Assembly: GCF_900660635.1 (NCBI RefSeq)
Contig: NZ_LR215032.1
Location: 248,001-312,000 of the forward strand
DNA length: 64,000 bases
DNA from: Mycoplasmopsis gallopavonis
Lineage (GTDB): Bacteria; Bacillota_I; Bacilli_A; Mycoplasmatales; Metamycoplasmataceae
Reading direction: 5' to 3'
Below are positions 10,863-20,371 of this stretch, piece by piece (the stretch's first letter is position 1; every line of letters starts with the position of its first letter). The notes under the pieces were generated by a model. That model was not told the DNA's origin. It ran no database searches and saw only the letters and a list, made by a program, of their open reading frames with translations. The position numbers and the translations under genes were made by a program.

Positions 10863-12130
10863 TAAACTAGGACAGAAAAAATTAACAATTTATCAAATTG
10901 GATAGCCCCATACTATATTCGTATGGGGTTTTTCAATTCAGACATGATTGAATTCTAAATTTGTTGTATCAATTAACATAATTAGATATTACTTTTTCTA
11001 GTTCACTCAAAGTCATAGCTTTGATATTTAAATCTCTAATTAATTCAGTTTTTAAATTTGAAAATCAATATTCCACAACTCTATTATCTAAACTATTTCC
11101 TACTTTTGAAAGTGAAATTATTCCACCTTTATTTTGAATAAAACGAGAAAAATCATCAGATGTATAAGTTGAGCAATGATCTGAATGTAGTATAAAACTT
11201 TTTTCAAAATCAACATTTTCAAATGTTTTGTAAATTAATTTTGAATCATTAAATTTGGAAAGAGAAAAACTAATTATTTCTTTAGTTTTATGTTTAATCA
11301 CTACTGAAAGATAAACATTATTGTTTATCGCATCTTTTGTCGCTGGGAGATATGTTACATCAGTAGCATATATATTTCTGTTATATACATCGTTATAATC
11401 TCTATTCACAATGTTTTCTTTTATGACAGATGTGTTCTTTACTTCTTTTAATTTTTTTCTTTTTCTGATATTGCAAAATAAACCTAAGGCATTCATATAT
11501 CTTCCTAGAGTTCTTTCGTTTATGTCTATTTTATAGTGCTTTAAGATAAAATATTTTAATTTTTGTCTACCATATTTAGATCTATTTTGTTTAAATGAAT
11601 CAATAATCAAGTCTTGGTACTTTATTTTTCTGGATTTAATTCTAGGAGCAAAATTATTTCTTTTATGTTTGGATATTGTTTGTCTACAAAGATACAACAA
11701 AATAGCAAGTTTATACGAAGCCATATTAATATTTGATGCCTCTTGAACTTTCTCTGTTTTAAATTTATCTCTTGTAATTTCTCTATATCTTTTTGCAATT
11801 TCAATTAAATCTTCTCGTGTAAAAATGTCTCAATTTATATCTTGTTCTTTCACTTTTCTTGACCTACCACTTCCAGGCTTTCTTGGTTTTTTATTCATAT
11901 TACAATTATAATGTTTTAATATTCCTCGTAATCTTGCTTTCACATATTTATCTTTTGCTTTTGCACCATATTTATACATAAGTTCAATTGCATACTTTTT
12001 GCCTAATTGAAAAAATGTATTATAAATTTCTTTTTCTTGTTCTTCTGTAAAATGTTTACCCATTTTTTCTCCTTTAAAAATATAAAAAATTAACATTCGA
12101 AGGAATGTTAATTTTTATTGTCCTAGTTTA
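10863..12130 (-). mobile_element. IS3-family element, 1268 bp, copy A
   Basis: One of five near-identical copies. Ends are TAAACTAGGACA and its complement; target duplication TTGA at 10859-10862 and 12131-12134. A hairpin (TTAACATTC/GAATGTTAA) lies just inside the transposase 5' end and a second (CCCCATAC/GTATGGGG) lies at its 3' end. Confidence 0.95.
10882..12063 (-). CDS. IS3-family transposase (copy A), single frame
   Basis: 393 aa. N-terminal part MGKHFTEEQEKEIYNTFF is the orfA-like helix-turn-helix; C-terminal rve core has YATDVTYL, LHSDHCST and the Glu in NRVVEYWFSNLKTE. Two UGA Trp codons are needed for full length. SD AAAGGAG lies before the ATG. It appears intact and active. Confidence 0.92.
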
Positions 12131-12948
12131 TTGATCCTTGTTTTAATTGCGGTAATTTTAAAACAATAATAACAAGTAGTGAAATCGAAATCATTCATGA
12201 AGCATAAATGGCAATCAAAATAGTGATTGTAATTGAAAATAAATAAAATAAAGTTGAAAAAATTTCACTTAAAAACAAATGAAAAGCATACAACTTTTGC
12301 ATTTGCGGAACTTGACTTAAAACCTCTTTTTCCATTTCCTGACGATATGAAGTTTCTAAGCTTCCAAAATTATCATTAATTGCATCAGAAAATAGCATTT
12401 TAGCAGTTTGAAGCGTAATTTTTCTTGGTTTAGTTTGAATTGTTGCTGCAAACTCAGCAGTTTTAGACATTAAAGCTTGAAAAACTAACGGTGCAAGCGA
12501 CACAAGAATAATCAGAGGTAATAAATAGGCTAAAATAATTGGACTTAAAATTGCTAATGAAATTAAGATTGCTAAAAAATTCACAATTTCATTAAATAAA
12601 TTAGTAAAGACTCCAATATATAAGCTCAAAATTGTATGATATTTAGTAAAAGCTAATGTTTTACCTTCTTTAGTTGCAAAAACATATTTTGCAATATTTT
12701 TTGATAAATACTCTTTGATAAAATTGCCTAAACCAAATTTAATAAAAAAGTATTCTGAAATTCAATACATAAAATTGGTAAGAAAATTATGAAGAATCAC
12801 AAAAGACATAATTAAAAGTAAAAATCCAAGTAAAGTGTAAATTTCTTTTCAATTAGCTTGTACTTTTAATGATTCCAAAAAGAGATTAAAATATCTAACT
12901 TCAAAATAAATTAGTAAAAACTCTAAAGATCCAAAAATTAAGATAAAA

Positions 12949-15012
12949 CTAAATAGAGCTCAATATTTTTTCAGGACTGGTTTCATTTTTTCCTTTCTTT
13001 TTTAATATTTTTAAATAAATAAATTTAGCAAGTTTAAATTCAAGGTAATCATTTTTGCTAATATAATTTTGACTAATTAAAGTATTGTTTTCATCAATAA
13101 AAAACGCTAATTCATAAATTATATTTTGAGCATATTCTAAATAACTTTCATTTTTAAAAACCCTAGAAGCATTATATAAAACAAAACTAATTCCTAAATT
13201 ACCATTATAAAAATCTTGTTTATAAGTATGTTTATTTGCAATTGCTTCAAGATATTTTTGAATCAAATTATCAAAATAATTTGATTTATAAAGAACTTTG
13301 AAATAAAGCAATAAATTAATAAGTAAAGCTAAACCTTTATCTAAATAAGGTGAATAATAATTGTCTACTTTCACTGCGTATAAATTATTTCCTAGTTCAT
13401 GAACATGAGTATTGATAAAGTTTTCAAAAGCAGTAATTAAAAATTTAGTTTCCTTCTTTTTACCATTGAATAAAAGCATAATTAAACTTATAAAATCTTT
13501 TTCCAAAGAATTAGAGAAATTATTTTCTATATTAACAAGCGTTTTGCTTAATCAAAAGACTTTTTTCAATCGAACAAATAAATCAAAATTGAGAGTAATA
13601 TGACGGACTATCTCTAAAAAGGAATCTAAATCTTTTCTGTTAGTTTGATTGGATTTAATAGCCATTTTTTCTAATAAATAACTTTCAAGTTTTCTATTCT
13701 GTCATTTTTTAAAACTTACATATTTAGGTTTTTGCTCTAAAAGTTCAAAAAGCTGTTGATTTGAAAACTTTTGATCTAACAACAATTCTTTAACTAAACC
13801 ATAAAAATCAAAGCTTAAATTAATTTTACTTGTTAGAAATTCAAAATATTTTAAAAACATAACTAGTGAACTATTAAATTCTACAAAAGTGTCTAGATCG
13901 ACTAATAAGTTCGCTAAAAGTAAACCGAGTTTAAATTTTAATGGTTCTTTTGGAGTTATTGCAATTTTGCATTCTTTATTGCAAACTGCCTGAATTTTAA
14001 AATTAGCATCTGTAAAATAACCGTGTTCAAGATCGATTAAATAAAGTTTTTTATTCAAACGATCGTAACTAAAATTCGAAAGTGCAAAATCATTAATTTG
14101 ATAATTTTGATTTTTTGTAAAAGAATAAATTGCAAGAAGTTGTTCACAAATATCTTTGAGTTCAGTTTCAAACTCTTTTGGAATTTGATTTTGAATAAAG
14201 ATTTTATAACGTTCTTTTCAAATATTTAAAGGAATACCTGATTTAAATTCTCAAACATAGAAATAATCATTTTCAAGCTCGAATTTTTCGATAAATTTCG
14301 GGACAAACGATGCATTTAATTTAACTTGATTAGCTACTTCGTTTTCTCTTAAATCAATACTTGAAAGATTGTTAGAAGAATATGAGAAAGCTCTTGCTTG
14401 CTTAATAATATAATTTTGGTTATTTTCAATAGATCTTGCAAAATAAACACTTGAAGTTGTTTTCTCTTTAATTAAAGCTTTAATTTCATATTTTCCATTA
14501 AGTAGAAAATTATCATTAATTTCAATTTGCTCTTGAAGATCCTCGATTCCTAGTGGTAAATTAAATACTCTTCGGTTATCTTGATCTTTATTTGGAACAT
14601 TAGATCCGTAACGATAAAATAGAACACCAGAATCTTTAAATCTTCGATCACCTACGATTGTTGGTCCTTTTATATCTTTTAATAAAAGATATAAATCGTC
14701 TAAAATTTTACGAGCATTTGAATCTAAATAAATTGTTAAAAATTTAAAAGCATTTTCCAAATTTGTTTGATCTGTTAAAAATGAAAAATAAGTCGCACTA
14801 TCTTTAACAAATTTAAAATTGAGTCGCATATTAATTAAATATTCAAATACCTGATCTAAAATAAAATCACAATTATCTTTATCTGCACTAATATGAATTT
14901 TTCATCCTTGCTCAGGGACTTTTGATTCATTAGTTTTTAAATATGTAAAAATTTCGTCGCTATGAATTGTATAATCATGATTCACTAAACTTAGTCTTGA
15001 TTTTATAAACAT
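12949..15012 (-). CDS. Class III-type lanthipeptide synthetase (LanKC-like): lyase-kinase-truncated cyclase
   Basis: 687 aa, several UGA Trp. The N-terminus carries the LanKC hallmark GWKIHISAD, then FKFVKD, FKFLTIYL, GPTIVGDRRF, FYRYGS and FNLPLGIEDL, matching the lyase domain (family pattern WKIHVSA..FKFL..KFITIYP..GPYILSDLR..VYVRYG). The kinase domain (about 165-450) has ATP Lys204 in YIIKQARAF, catalytic Asp308 in INDFALSNF (family GDLSPNN), Asn313 and Asp327 in LIDLEHG (family LIDFE). Residues about 460-687 resemble a LanC cyclase helical fold (NGNLGISFVLYNAS) but contain no cysteine, hence no zinc site, and are shorter than the usual 350 residues. These enzymes phosphorylate Ser/Thr, eliminate to dehydro residues and form lanthionine or labionin rings. 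It lies between the precursor candidate and two exporters. Serine/threonine kinase alone is the alternative, less likely. Confidence 0.82.
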
Positions 15013-15033
15013 AAATTCAAATTTCCTTTTTAA

Positions 15034-15207
15034 TTATTTATCAGAATAAATAGGACAATAGAAAGTGATTTTAATATTAATTTTAAAAAGTAAATCTAAT
15101 TGATTTGAATACTCACTTTCCATTAAGTTTAAATAAGAATTTGCATATTCTTGTGTTTCTGATAATAATTCAACATTTGCAAATTGTTGATTAATTGTTT
15201 GTAACAT
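15034..15207 (-). CDS. Candidate lanthipeptide precursor peptide (57 aa)
   Basis: A 57-residue ORF ending 21 bp before the synthetase start, with AAGGAA 9 bp before its ATG. The N-terminal half is acidic and helical (NVELLSETQEY), reminiscent of the leucine/glutamate leader motif recognised by class III synthetases. The C-terminal half holds Ser31 and Ser34 (an S-x-x-S pair), Thr48, one Cys51 (ITFYCPIYSDK) and Ser55, so at most one thioether ring could form. The same frame is open upstream to an ATG at 15408, so a 124-aa product cannot be excluded. I infer function from position and composition only. Confidence 0.5.
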   Translation of the reverse strand: MLQTINQQFANVELLSETQEYANSYLNLMESEYSNQLDLLFKINIKITFYCPIYSDK

Positions 15208-15255
15208 TTTTAATATTTCCTTTTTTAAATAAATAAGTTTGTTATGAAAAAATAA

Positions 15256-15286
15256 AAAATGAGATAACTTAGCATTATCTCATTTT
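15256..15286 (-). terminator. Terminator/attenuator hairpin in the leader of the LanKC operon
   Basis: AAAATGAGATAA and TTATCTCATTTT form a perfect 12-bp stem with a 7-nt loop, followed on the minus strand by TTATTTTTTC. It lies between the promoter at 15431 and the precursor gene with no second promoter visible after it, so read-through must be controlled or partial. Confidence 0.75.
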
Positions 15287-15337
15287 AGAATACTTAACTT
15301 TTTTAATAATATTTCTTCTTCTAAATTAAAAAGTATC

Positions 15338-15421
15338 CTAAGATAAGCTAATGCAAAAAAGACGACTACGTTTAATAATCATTTTGTTCTTAAAATTCTT
15401 TTTTGCATTAGTTCTTCTCAT
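15338..15421 (-). CDS. Possible Lys/Arg-rich leader peptide (27 aa) ahead of the attenuator
   Basis: Starts MRRTNAKKNF and ends in FCISLS; 9 of 27 residues are Lys or Arg. The ATG is 9 bp after a TATAAT box, so the transcript would be nearly leaderless. It ends about 50 nt before the terminator hairpin, the arrangement expected for ribosome-mediated attenuation. It could equally be a chance ORF. Confidence 0.35.
   Translation of the reverse strand: MRRTNAKKNFKNKMIIKRSRLFCISLS
15348..15411. repeat. Perfect 15-bp inverted repeat in the LanKC operon leader
   Basis: CTAATGCAAAAAAGA (15348-15362) is repeated in inverse orientation at 15397-15411 with a 34-nt spacer. In the transcript it could form a long stem-loop upstream of the attenuator. 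Confidence 0.75.
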
Positions 15422-15430
15422 AACACAAGT

Positions 15431-15439
15431 ATTATAGCA
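15431..15439 (-). promoter_or_regulatory. Extended -10 promoter for the LanKC operon
   Basis: On the minus strand TGCTATAAT (TATAAT core 15431-15436). There is no good -35; a TTGAAT is only 14 bp away. A 15-nt poly-A tract (plus-strand T at 15459-15473) lies immediately upstream. Confidence 0.6.
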
Positions 15440-15458
15440 AAGAAAAAATAATTCAAAG

Positions 15459-15473
15459 TTTTTTTTTTTTTTT
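15459..15473. repeat. 15-nt homopolymer tract upstream of the LanKC promoter
   Basis: T15 on the plus strand (A15 in the direction of transcription), overlapping the pip stop codon and ending about 22 bp upstream of the -10 box. Length changes could alter promoter geometry. Confidence 0.7.
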
Positions 15474-15621
15474 ATAAATCTTGAAGAATTAGCTTAGCAA
15501 TAGTCTTTAAATCTTCCATTAATTGATTTAATAAATTAGGTTCTCACATTGAATGGCCTGCATCATCAACAAAAGTAAGATGAGAATTTGGAAGTTTTTG
15601 ATGCAATAAATAAGCACCAAT

Positions 15622-16889
15622 TAAACTAGGACAATAAAAATTAACATTCCTTCGAATGTTAATTTTTTATATTTTTAAAGGAGAAAAAATGGGAAAACAT
15701 TTTACAGAAGAACAAGAAAAAGAAATTTATAATACATTTTTTCAATTAGGTAAAAAGGATGCGATTGAACTGATGTATAAATATGGTGCAAAAGCAAAAG
15801 ATAAATATGTGAAAGCGAGATTACGAAGAATATTAAAACATTATAATTTTAATATGAATAAAAAACCAAGAAAGCCTGGAACCGGTAGGTCAAGAAAAGC
15901 GAAAGAACAAGATATAAATTGAGACATTTTTACACGAGAAGATTTAATTGAAATTGCAAAAAGATATAGAGAAATTACAAAAGATAAATTTAAAACAGAA
16001 AAAGTTCAAGAGGCATCACATATTAATATGGCTTCGTATAAACTTGCTATTTTGTTGTATCTTTGTAGACAAACAATATCCAAACATAAAAGAAATAATT
16101 TTGCTCCTAGAATTAAATCCAGAAAAATAAAGTACCAAGACTTGATTATTGATTCATTTAAACAAAATAGATCTAAATATGGTAGACAAAAATTAAAATA
16201 TTTTATCTTAAAGCACTATAAAATAGACATAAACGAAAGAACTCTGGGAAGATATATGAATGCCTTAGGTTTATTTTGCAATGTCAGAAAAAGAAAAAAA
16301 CTAAAAGAAGTAAAGAATACATCTGTCATAAAAGAAAACATTGTTAATAGAGATTATAATGATGTATATAACAGAAATATATATGCTACTGATGTAACAT
16401 ATCTTCCAGCGACAAAAGATGCAATAAACAATAATGTTTATCTTTCAGTAGTAATTAAACATAAAACTAAAGAAATAATTAGTTTTTCTCTTTCTAAATT
16501 TAATGATTCCAAATTAATTTACAAAACATTTGAAAATGTTGATTTTGAAAAAAGTTTTATATTACATTCAGATCATTGCTCAACTTATACATCTGATGAT
16601 TTTTCTCGTTTTATTCAAAATAAAGGTGGAATAATTTCACTTTCAAAAGTAGGAAATAGTTTAGATAATAGAGTTGTGGAATATTGATTTTCAAATTTAA
16701 AAACTGAATTAATTAGAGATTTAAATATCAAAGCTATGACTTTGAGTGAACTAGAAAAAGTGATATCTAATTATGTTCATTGATACAATAAATTTAGAAT
16801 TCAATCATGTTTGAATTGAAAAACCCCATACGAATATAGTATGGGGCTATCCAATTTGATAAATTGTTAATTTTTTCTGTCCTAGTTTA
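15622..16889 (+). mobile_element. IS3-family element, 1268 bp, copy B
   Basis: Opposite orientation to copy A. Target duplication AAT (or AATT, depending on where the end is drawn). Its sequence forms a subtype with copy D: both encode KKDAIELMYKYG and NVRKRKK where copies A, C and E have KKYAIEL and NIRKRKK. Confidence 0.95.
15689..16870 (+). CDS. IS3-family transposase (copy B)
   Basis: 393 aa, same architecture as copy A: helix-turn-helix region, then DDE core (ATDVTYL, HSDHCST, Glu in VVEYW). Differs from copy A at a handful of residues shared with copy D. Intact. Confidence 0.92.
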
Positions 16890-17681
16890 AATTGGTCTTG
16901 TATCAATATCTTGTCTTCCATGAGCGATAAAAATTGGTAAGTGTTTAATTTTGTCTGTATTTTCAAGAATGTAATTGTCGCTTGGTAAAAAACTTTTATT
17001 AACAAAATAATGACTTTCAAGTAAAGCAATTTGATACTCTCAACCTTGATATGGTTCTTCCTTAAATTTCGAAACACTGACAATAGAGCTTTCTCAATTA
17101 CTAAATTTTTTATTGCAAGCTTCCTTAATTCTTCGGGTATTGTAGGATTTATAAAAAGTTGATAATATCTATTTAAAATCTTGTCGCTACCTGGATTATG
17201 TTTATTAATAAAATTTTGGTATTCAGCAAAATAATCAGGAGCAAAAATACTTGCTCCATTTTCTTCATAAAGAAAATCAACATCTTCTTCCCGAGCTAAA
17301 AAAACACCTCTAAGAAGCATTGCTAAAACTTTTTGTGGATGATTAATTGCATAAACTAATCCCAAAGTTGTCCCTCAGCTGCCTCCAAAAATCACTCATT
17401 GATCAATTTTTAAATGTTCTCTAAGTTTTTCTATATCACTAACTAAATAAAAAGTTGTATTATTTTTTAATTCCGCAAATGGTAAGCTCTTTCCTGCTCC
17501 TCTTTGATCAAAAAGAATAATTTTATAAATTGAAGGATCAAAAAGTTGTCGTGTTTGTGGAGAAAAAGAACCACCTGGACCACCGTGTAAATATAAAATG
17601 GGTAATCCGTTAGGATTACCACTTACTTCATAATAAATTTGATGAATTTCATCAACTTGTAAATAACCTTGTTGATAAGGA

Positions 17682-18746
17682 TTAATCTGGTTGAATAACA
17701 TAGCCGTTGTTTTCTTCTGGTCTAGAAAATACATAGTGTCCAGTTTCTGTGACTAAAACATCATCTTCGATTCTTGCTCCACCTAAACCTTCAATATAAA
17801 TTCCAGGTTCCACAGTAATAATCATACCTGGTTCTAAAACAACTTCTGAACGAGCAGATACAGATGGTAATTCATGAACATCAATACCTAAACCATGACC
17901 TGTTGAGTGTAAAAAGTATTTTCCATACCCTTTATCTTCAATATACTTACGACATACTTGATCGATTTCTTTTGCTTTAATTCCTGGACGAACAGCTTGT
18001 CTTCCTGCTGCAGCTGCTTCTTTGACAATTTTTAAAATTTCGACCATTTTAGGATCTTTTGCTTCTTCTCCAAAAATAGTTGTTCTTGTAATATCCGCTG
18101 TATATCCTTTGTATTTTGCTCCAAAATCAACTTTAAGTAATTGACCTTTTTCGATTTTACGGTCAGTTGGGTGATGATGTGGTTCTGCACTTGAAGGACC
18201 AATTGCAATAATTTCATCAAAACCTTCTTTTTCTGCACCGTGTTTTTTTAATAAGTAATTAAGTTTAGCGGCTGCTTCTTTTTCAGTCATACCCTCTTGA
18301 ATTTCTGACATAAATTCAGAATATGCAGCTAAGCTAATATCAATAACTTTTTGCATTTTTCTTAATTCTGATTCTGATTTTAAAATTCTAAGTTCTTGGG
18401 CATCAACTCATTCAATTTGTGCATTTCCGATTCATTTTAAAATTCTATCTTGAACAGCTTTTGTTAAGTAATTCTTTTCAAGTGCAACTTTCTTGAAATT
18501 ACGTTTACTAAATCAATCTTGAATGCTAGTTCCTTCAATTAAAACAATTTCTACATTTTTTGCATGATTCTTAGCATATTCAATGTATCTTGAGTCCACA
18601 AATAATGTTGCTCGATCTTTTTCAATTGCGATAAATCCATCGCTTGTTTGCACTTCTGCATATCATAATCTTGTTTGAGGAGCTTCTGAAATTAAAACTT
18701 CTACTCCTAATTCTACAAACATTTTATCTAATTTTTGTCTATTCAT
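17682..18746 (-). CDS. pepP: Xaa-Pro aminopeptidase (M24B)
   Basis: 354 aa. Removes N-terminal residues preceding proline. The creatinase-like N-domain (1-130) is followed by a pita-bread fold with all five metal ligands: VDFGAKY and TADITRT (Asp, Asp), HSTGHGLGI (His), VEPGIY (Glu) and RIEDDVLV (Glu). Start ATG 18744-18746 has AAGGAG upstream. Together with the adjacent (now broken) proline iminopeptidase it forms a proline-peptide salvage pair downstream of Opp-type peptide import. Confidence 0.93.
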
Positions 18747-18825
18747 TTTACTCCTTATTTTTATACTATCTTGTAATTATAGAAATTATAATATTTTTTA
18801 ATTTAATCTTGGAAAAATAAAAAAA

Positions 18826-18843
18826 GAATAGCTATCGCTATTC
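18826..18843 (-). terminator. rpmG terminator
   Basis: GAATAGC and GCTATTC around a TATC loop, followed on the minus strand by CTTTTTTTATTTTT. Confidence 0.8.
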
Positions 18844-18854
18844 AATTTAAATTA

Positions 18855-19007
18855 TTATTTTTTCTCTCTGTGAATTTGTTGAGCATTACATTTTGAACAA
18901 TATTTTTTTAATTCTACTTTATCAGGAGTATTTTTTTTGTTTTTCTTTGAAATGTAATTCTCCATTTTACATACTGTACATACAAGTGTAAAACCTTCTC
19001 TTGCCAT
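18855..19007 (-). CDS. rpmG: 50S ribosomal protein L33
   Basis: 50 aa, [20 protein letters not shown] then [15 protein letters not shown]; the two CxxC pairs mark the zinc-binding form of L33. IS copy C is inserted so close upstream that the target repeat TAAT touches the ATG. The original Shine-Dalgarno (AAAGGAG) is now on the far side of the element at about 20284-20290, so the gene has lost its own ribosome-binding site. Mycoplasmas usually carry a second rpmG, which could explain tolerance. Confidence 0.9.
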   Translation of the reverse strand: MAREGFTLVCTVCKMENYISKKNKKNTPDKVELKKYCSKCNAQQIHREKK

Positions 19008-19029
19008 AATTAAACTAGGACAATAAAAA

Positions 19030-19051
19030 TTAACATTCCTTCGAATGTTAA
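19030..19051. terminator. Hairpin just inside the IS 5' end
   Basis: TTAACATTC, loop CTTC, GAATGTTAA with A/T flanks that extend the stem and give T-runs on both strands. Present in all five 1268-bp copies between the left inverted repeat and the transposase SD. It should block transcription entering from outside. Confidence 0.65.
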
Positions 19052-19077
19052 TTTTTTATATTTTTAAAGGAGAAAAA

Positions 19078-20259
19078 ATGGGTAAACATTTTACAGAAGA
19101 ACAAGAAAAAGAAATTTATAATACATTTTTTCAATTAGGCAAAAAGTATGCAATTGAACTTATGTATAAATATGGTGCAAAAGCAAAAGATAAATATGTG
19201 AAAGCAAGATTACGAGGAATATTAAAACATTATAATTGTAATATGAATAAAAAACCAAGAAAGCCTGGAAGTGGTAGGTCAAGAAAAGTGAAAGAACAAG
19301 ATATAAATTGAGACATTTTTACACGAGAAGATTTAATTGAAATTGCAAAAAGATATAGAGAAATTACAAGAGATAAATTTAAAACAGAGAAAGTTCAAGA
19401 GGCATCAAATATTAATATGGCTTCGTATAAACTTGCTATTTTGTTGTATCTTTGTAGACAAACAATATCCAAACATAAAAGAAATAATTTTGCTCCTAGA
19501 ATTAAATCCAGAAAAATAAAGTACCAAGACTTGATTATTGATTCATTTAAACAAAATAGATCTAAATATGGTAGACAAAAATTAAAATATTTTATCTTAA
19601 AGCACTATAAAATAGACATAAACGAAAGAACTCTAGGAAGATATATGAATGCCTTAGGTTTATTTTGCAATATCAGAAAAAGAAAAAAATTAAAAGAAGT
19701 AAAGAACACATCTGTCATAAAAGAAAACATTGTGAATAGAGATTATAACGATGTATATAACAGAAATATATATGCTACTGATGTAACATATCTCCCAGCG
19801 ACAAAAGATGCGATAAACAATAATGTTTATCTTTCAGTAGTGATTAAACATAAAACTAAAGAAATAATTAGTTTTTCTCTTTCCAAATTTAATGATTCAA
19901 AATTAATTTACAAAACATTTGAAAATGTTGATTTTGAAAAAAGTTTTATACTACATTCAGATCATTGCTCAACTTATACATCTGATGATTTTTCTCGTTT
20001 TATTCAAAATAAAGGTGGAATAATTTCACTTTCAAAAGTAGGAAATAGTTTAGATAATAGAGTTGTGGAATATTGATTTTCAAATTTAAAAACTGAATTA
20101 ATTAGAGATTTAAATATCAAAGCTATGACTTTGAGTGAACTAGAAAAAGTAATATCTAATTATGTTAATTGATACAACAAATTTAGAATTCAATCATGTC
20201 TGAATTGAAAAACCCCATACGAATATAGTATGGGGCTATCCAATTTGATAAATTGTTAA
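19078..20259 (+). CDS. IS3-family transposase (copy C)
   Basis: 393 aa, essentially identical to copy A. AAAGGAG before ATG; two UGA Trp codons; ends 19 bp before the right end of the element. The last codons overlap a CCCCATAC/GTATGGGG hairpin. Confidence 0.92.
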
Positions 20260-20371
20260 TTTTTTCTGTCCTAGTTTATAATAGCTCCTTTATTTTAATT
20301 ATTGTTAACAATCTTTGTATTATTATAAACTAAAAAATCAAAATTTCAAAGAAATTGTTAGCTAGTTTAAT

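Larger units (their letters stand above)
10089..12986 (-). pseudogene. ABC half-exporter of the LanKC locus, split by IS copy A
   Basis: The N-terminal membrane domain (12131-12986) and C-terminal nucleotide-binding domain (10089-10862) are separated by the 1268-bp element. Removing the element plus one TTGA target repeat rejoins the frame exactly (LKQGS-NLLINFLYH) and gives a 541-aa protein. The NBD has Walker A GPSGSGKSS, an unusual signature YSHGQLQRI, Walker B NILIFDE and ISHT. The start overlaps the synthetase gene by 38 bp. No other lesion is visible, so the disruption is recent. As it stands no functional dimer can form unless the element excises. Confidence 0.88.
15472..17701 (-). pseudogene. 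pip: Proline iminopeptidase, broken by IS copy B and a frameshift
   Basis: Alpha/beta-hydrolase that releases N-terminal proline. N-terminal part 16890-17701 shows YLHGGPGGS (oxyanion HGGPG), FDQRGAGKS and GGSWGTTLGL with the nucleophile Ser; the C-terminal part 15472-15621 shows DDAGHSMWEPN with the catalytic His. IS copy B separates them after DIDTRPI, and the halves rejoin as RPI-GAYLLHQ. A second lesion lies near 17106-17111: an A6 run where A7 would keep the frame (IKKFSNWESS). Repaired length would be 319 aa, normal for Pip. The start overlaps pepP by 20 bp. Confidence 0.88.
19011..20278 (+). mobile_element. IS3-family element, 1268 bp, copy C
   Basis: Target duplication TAAT at 19007-19010 and 20279-20282. 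Inserted between the ribosome-binding site and ATG of rpmG, in opposite orientation to that gene. Closest to copy A in sequence. Confidence 0.95.

Noticed and set aside
11830..12096. Separate orfA and orfB with programmed frameshift in the 1268-bp IS
   Set aside because: With UGA as Trp both parts are in one frame, giving a single 393-aa transposase; no slippery site is needed. The same holds for the element at 7163.
15034..15408. A single 124-aa gene starting at ATG 15408 and ending with the candidate precursor
   Set aside because: It would have to be translated through the terminator stem, and a better SD lies before ATG 15207. Kept only as an alternative start.
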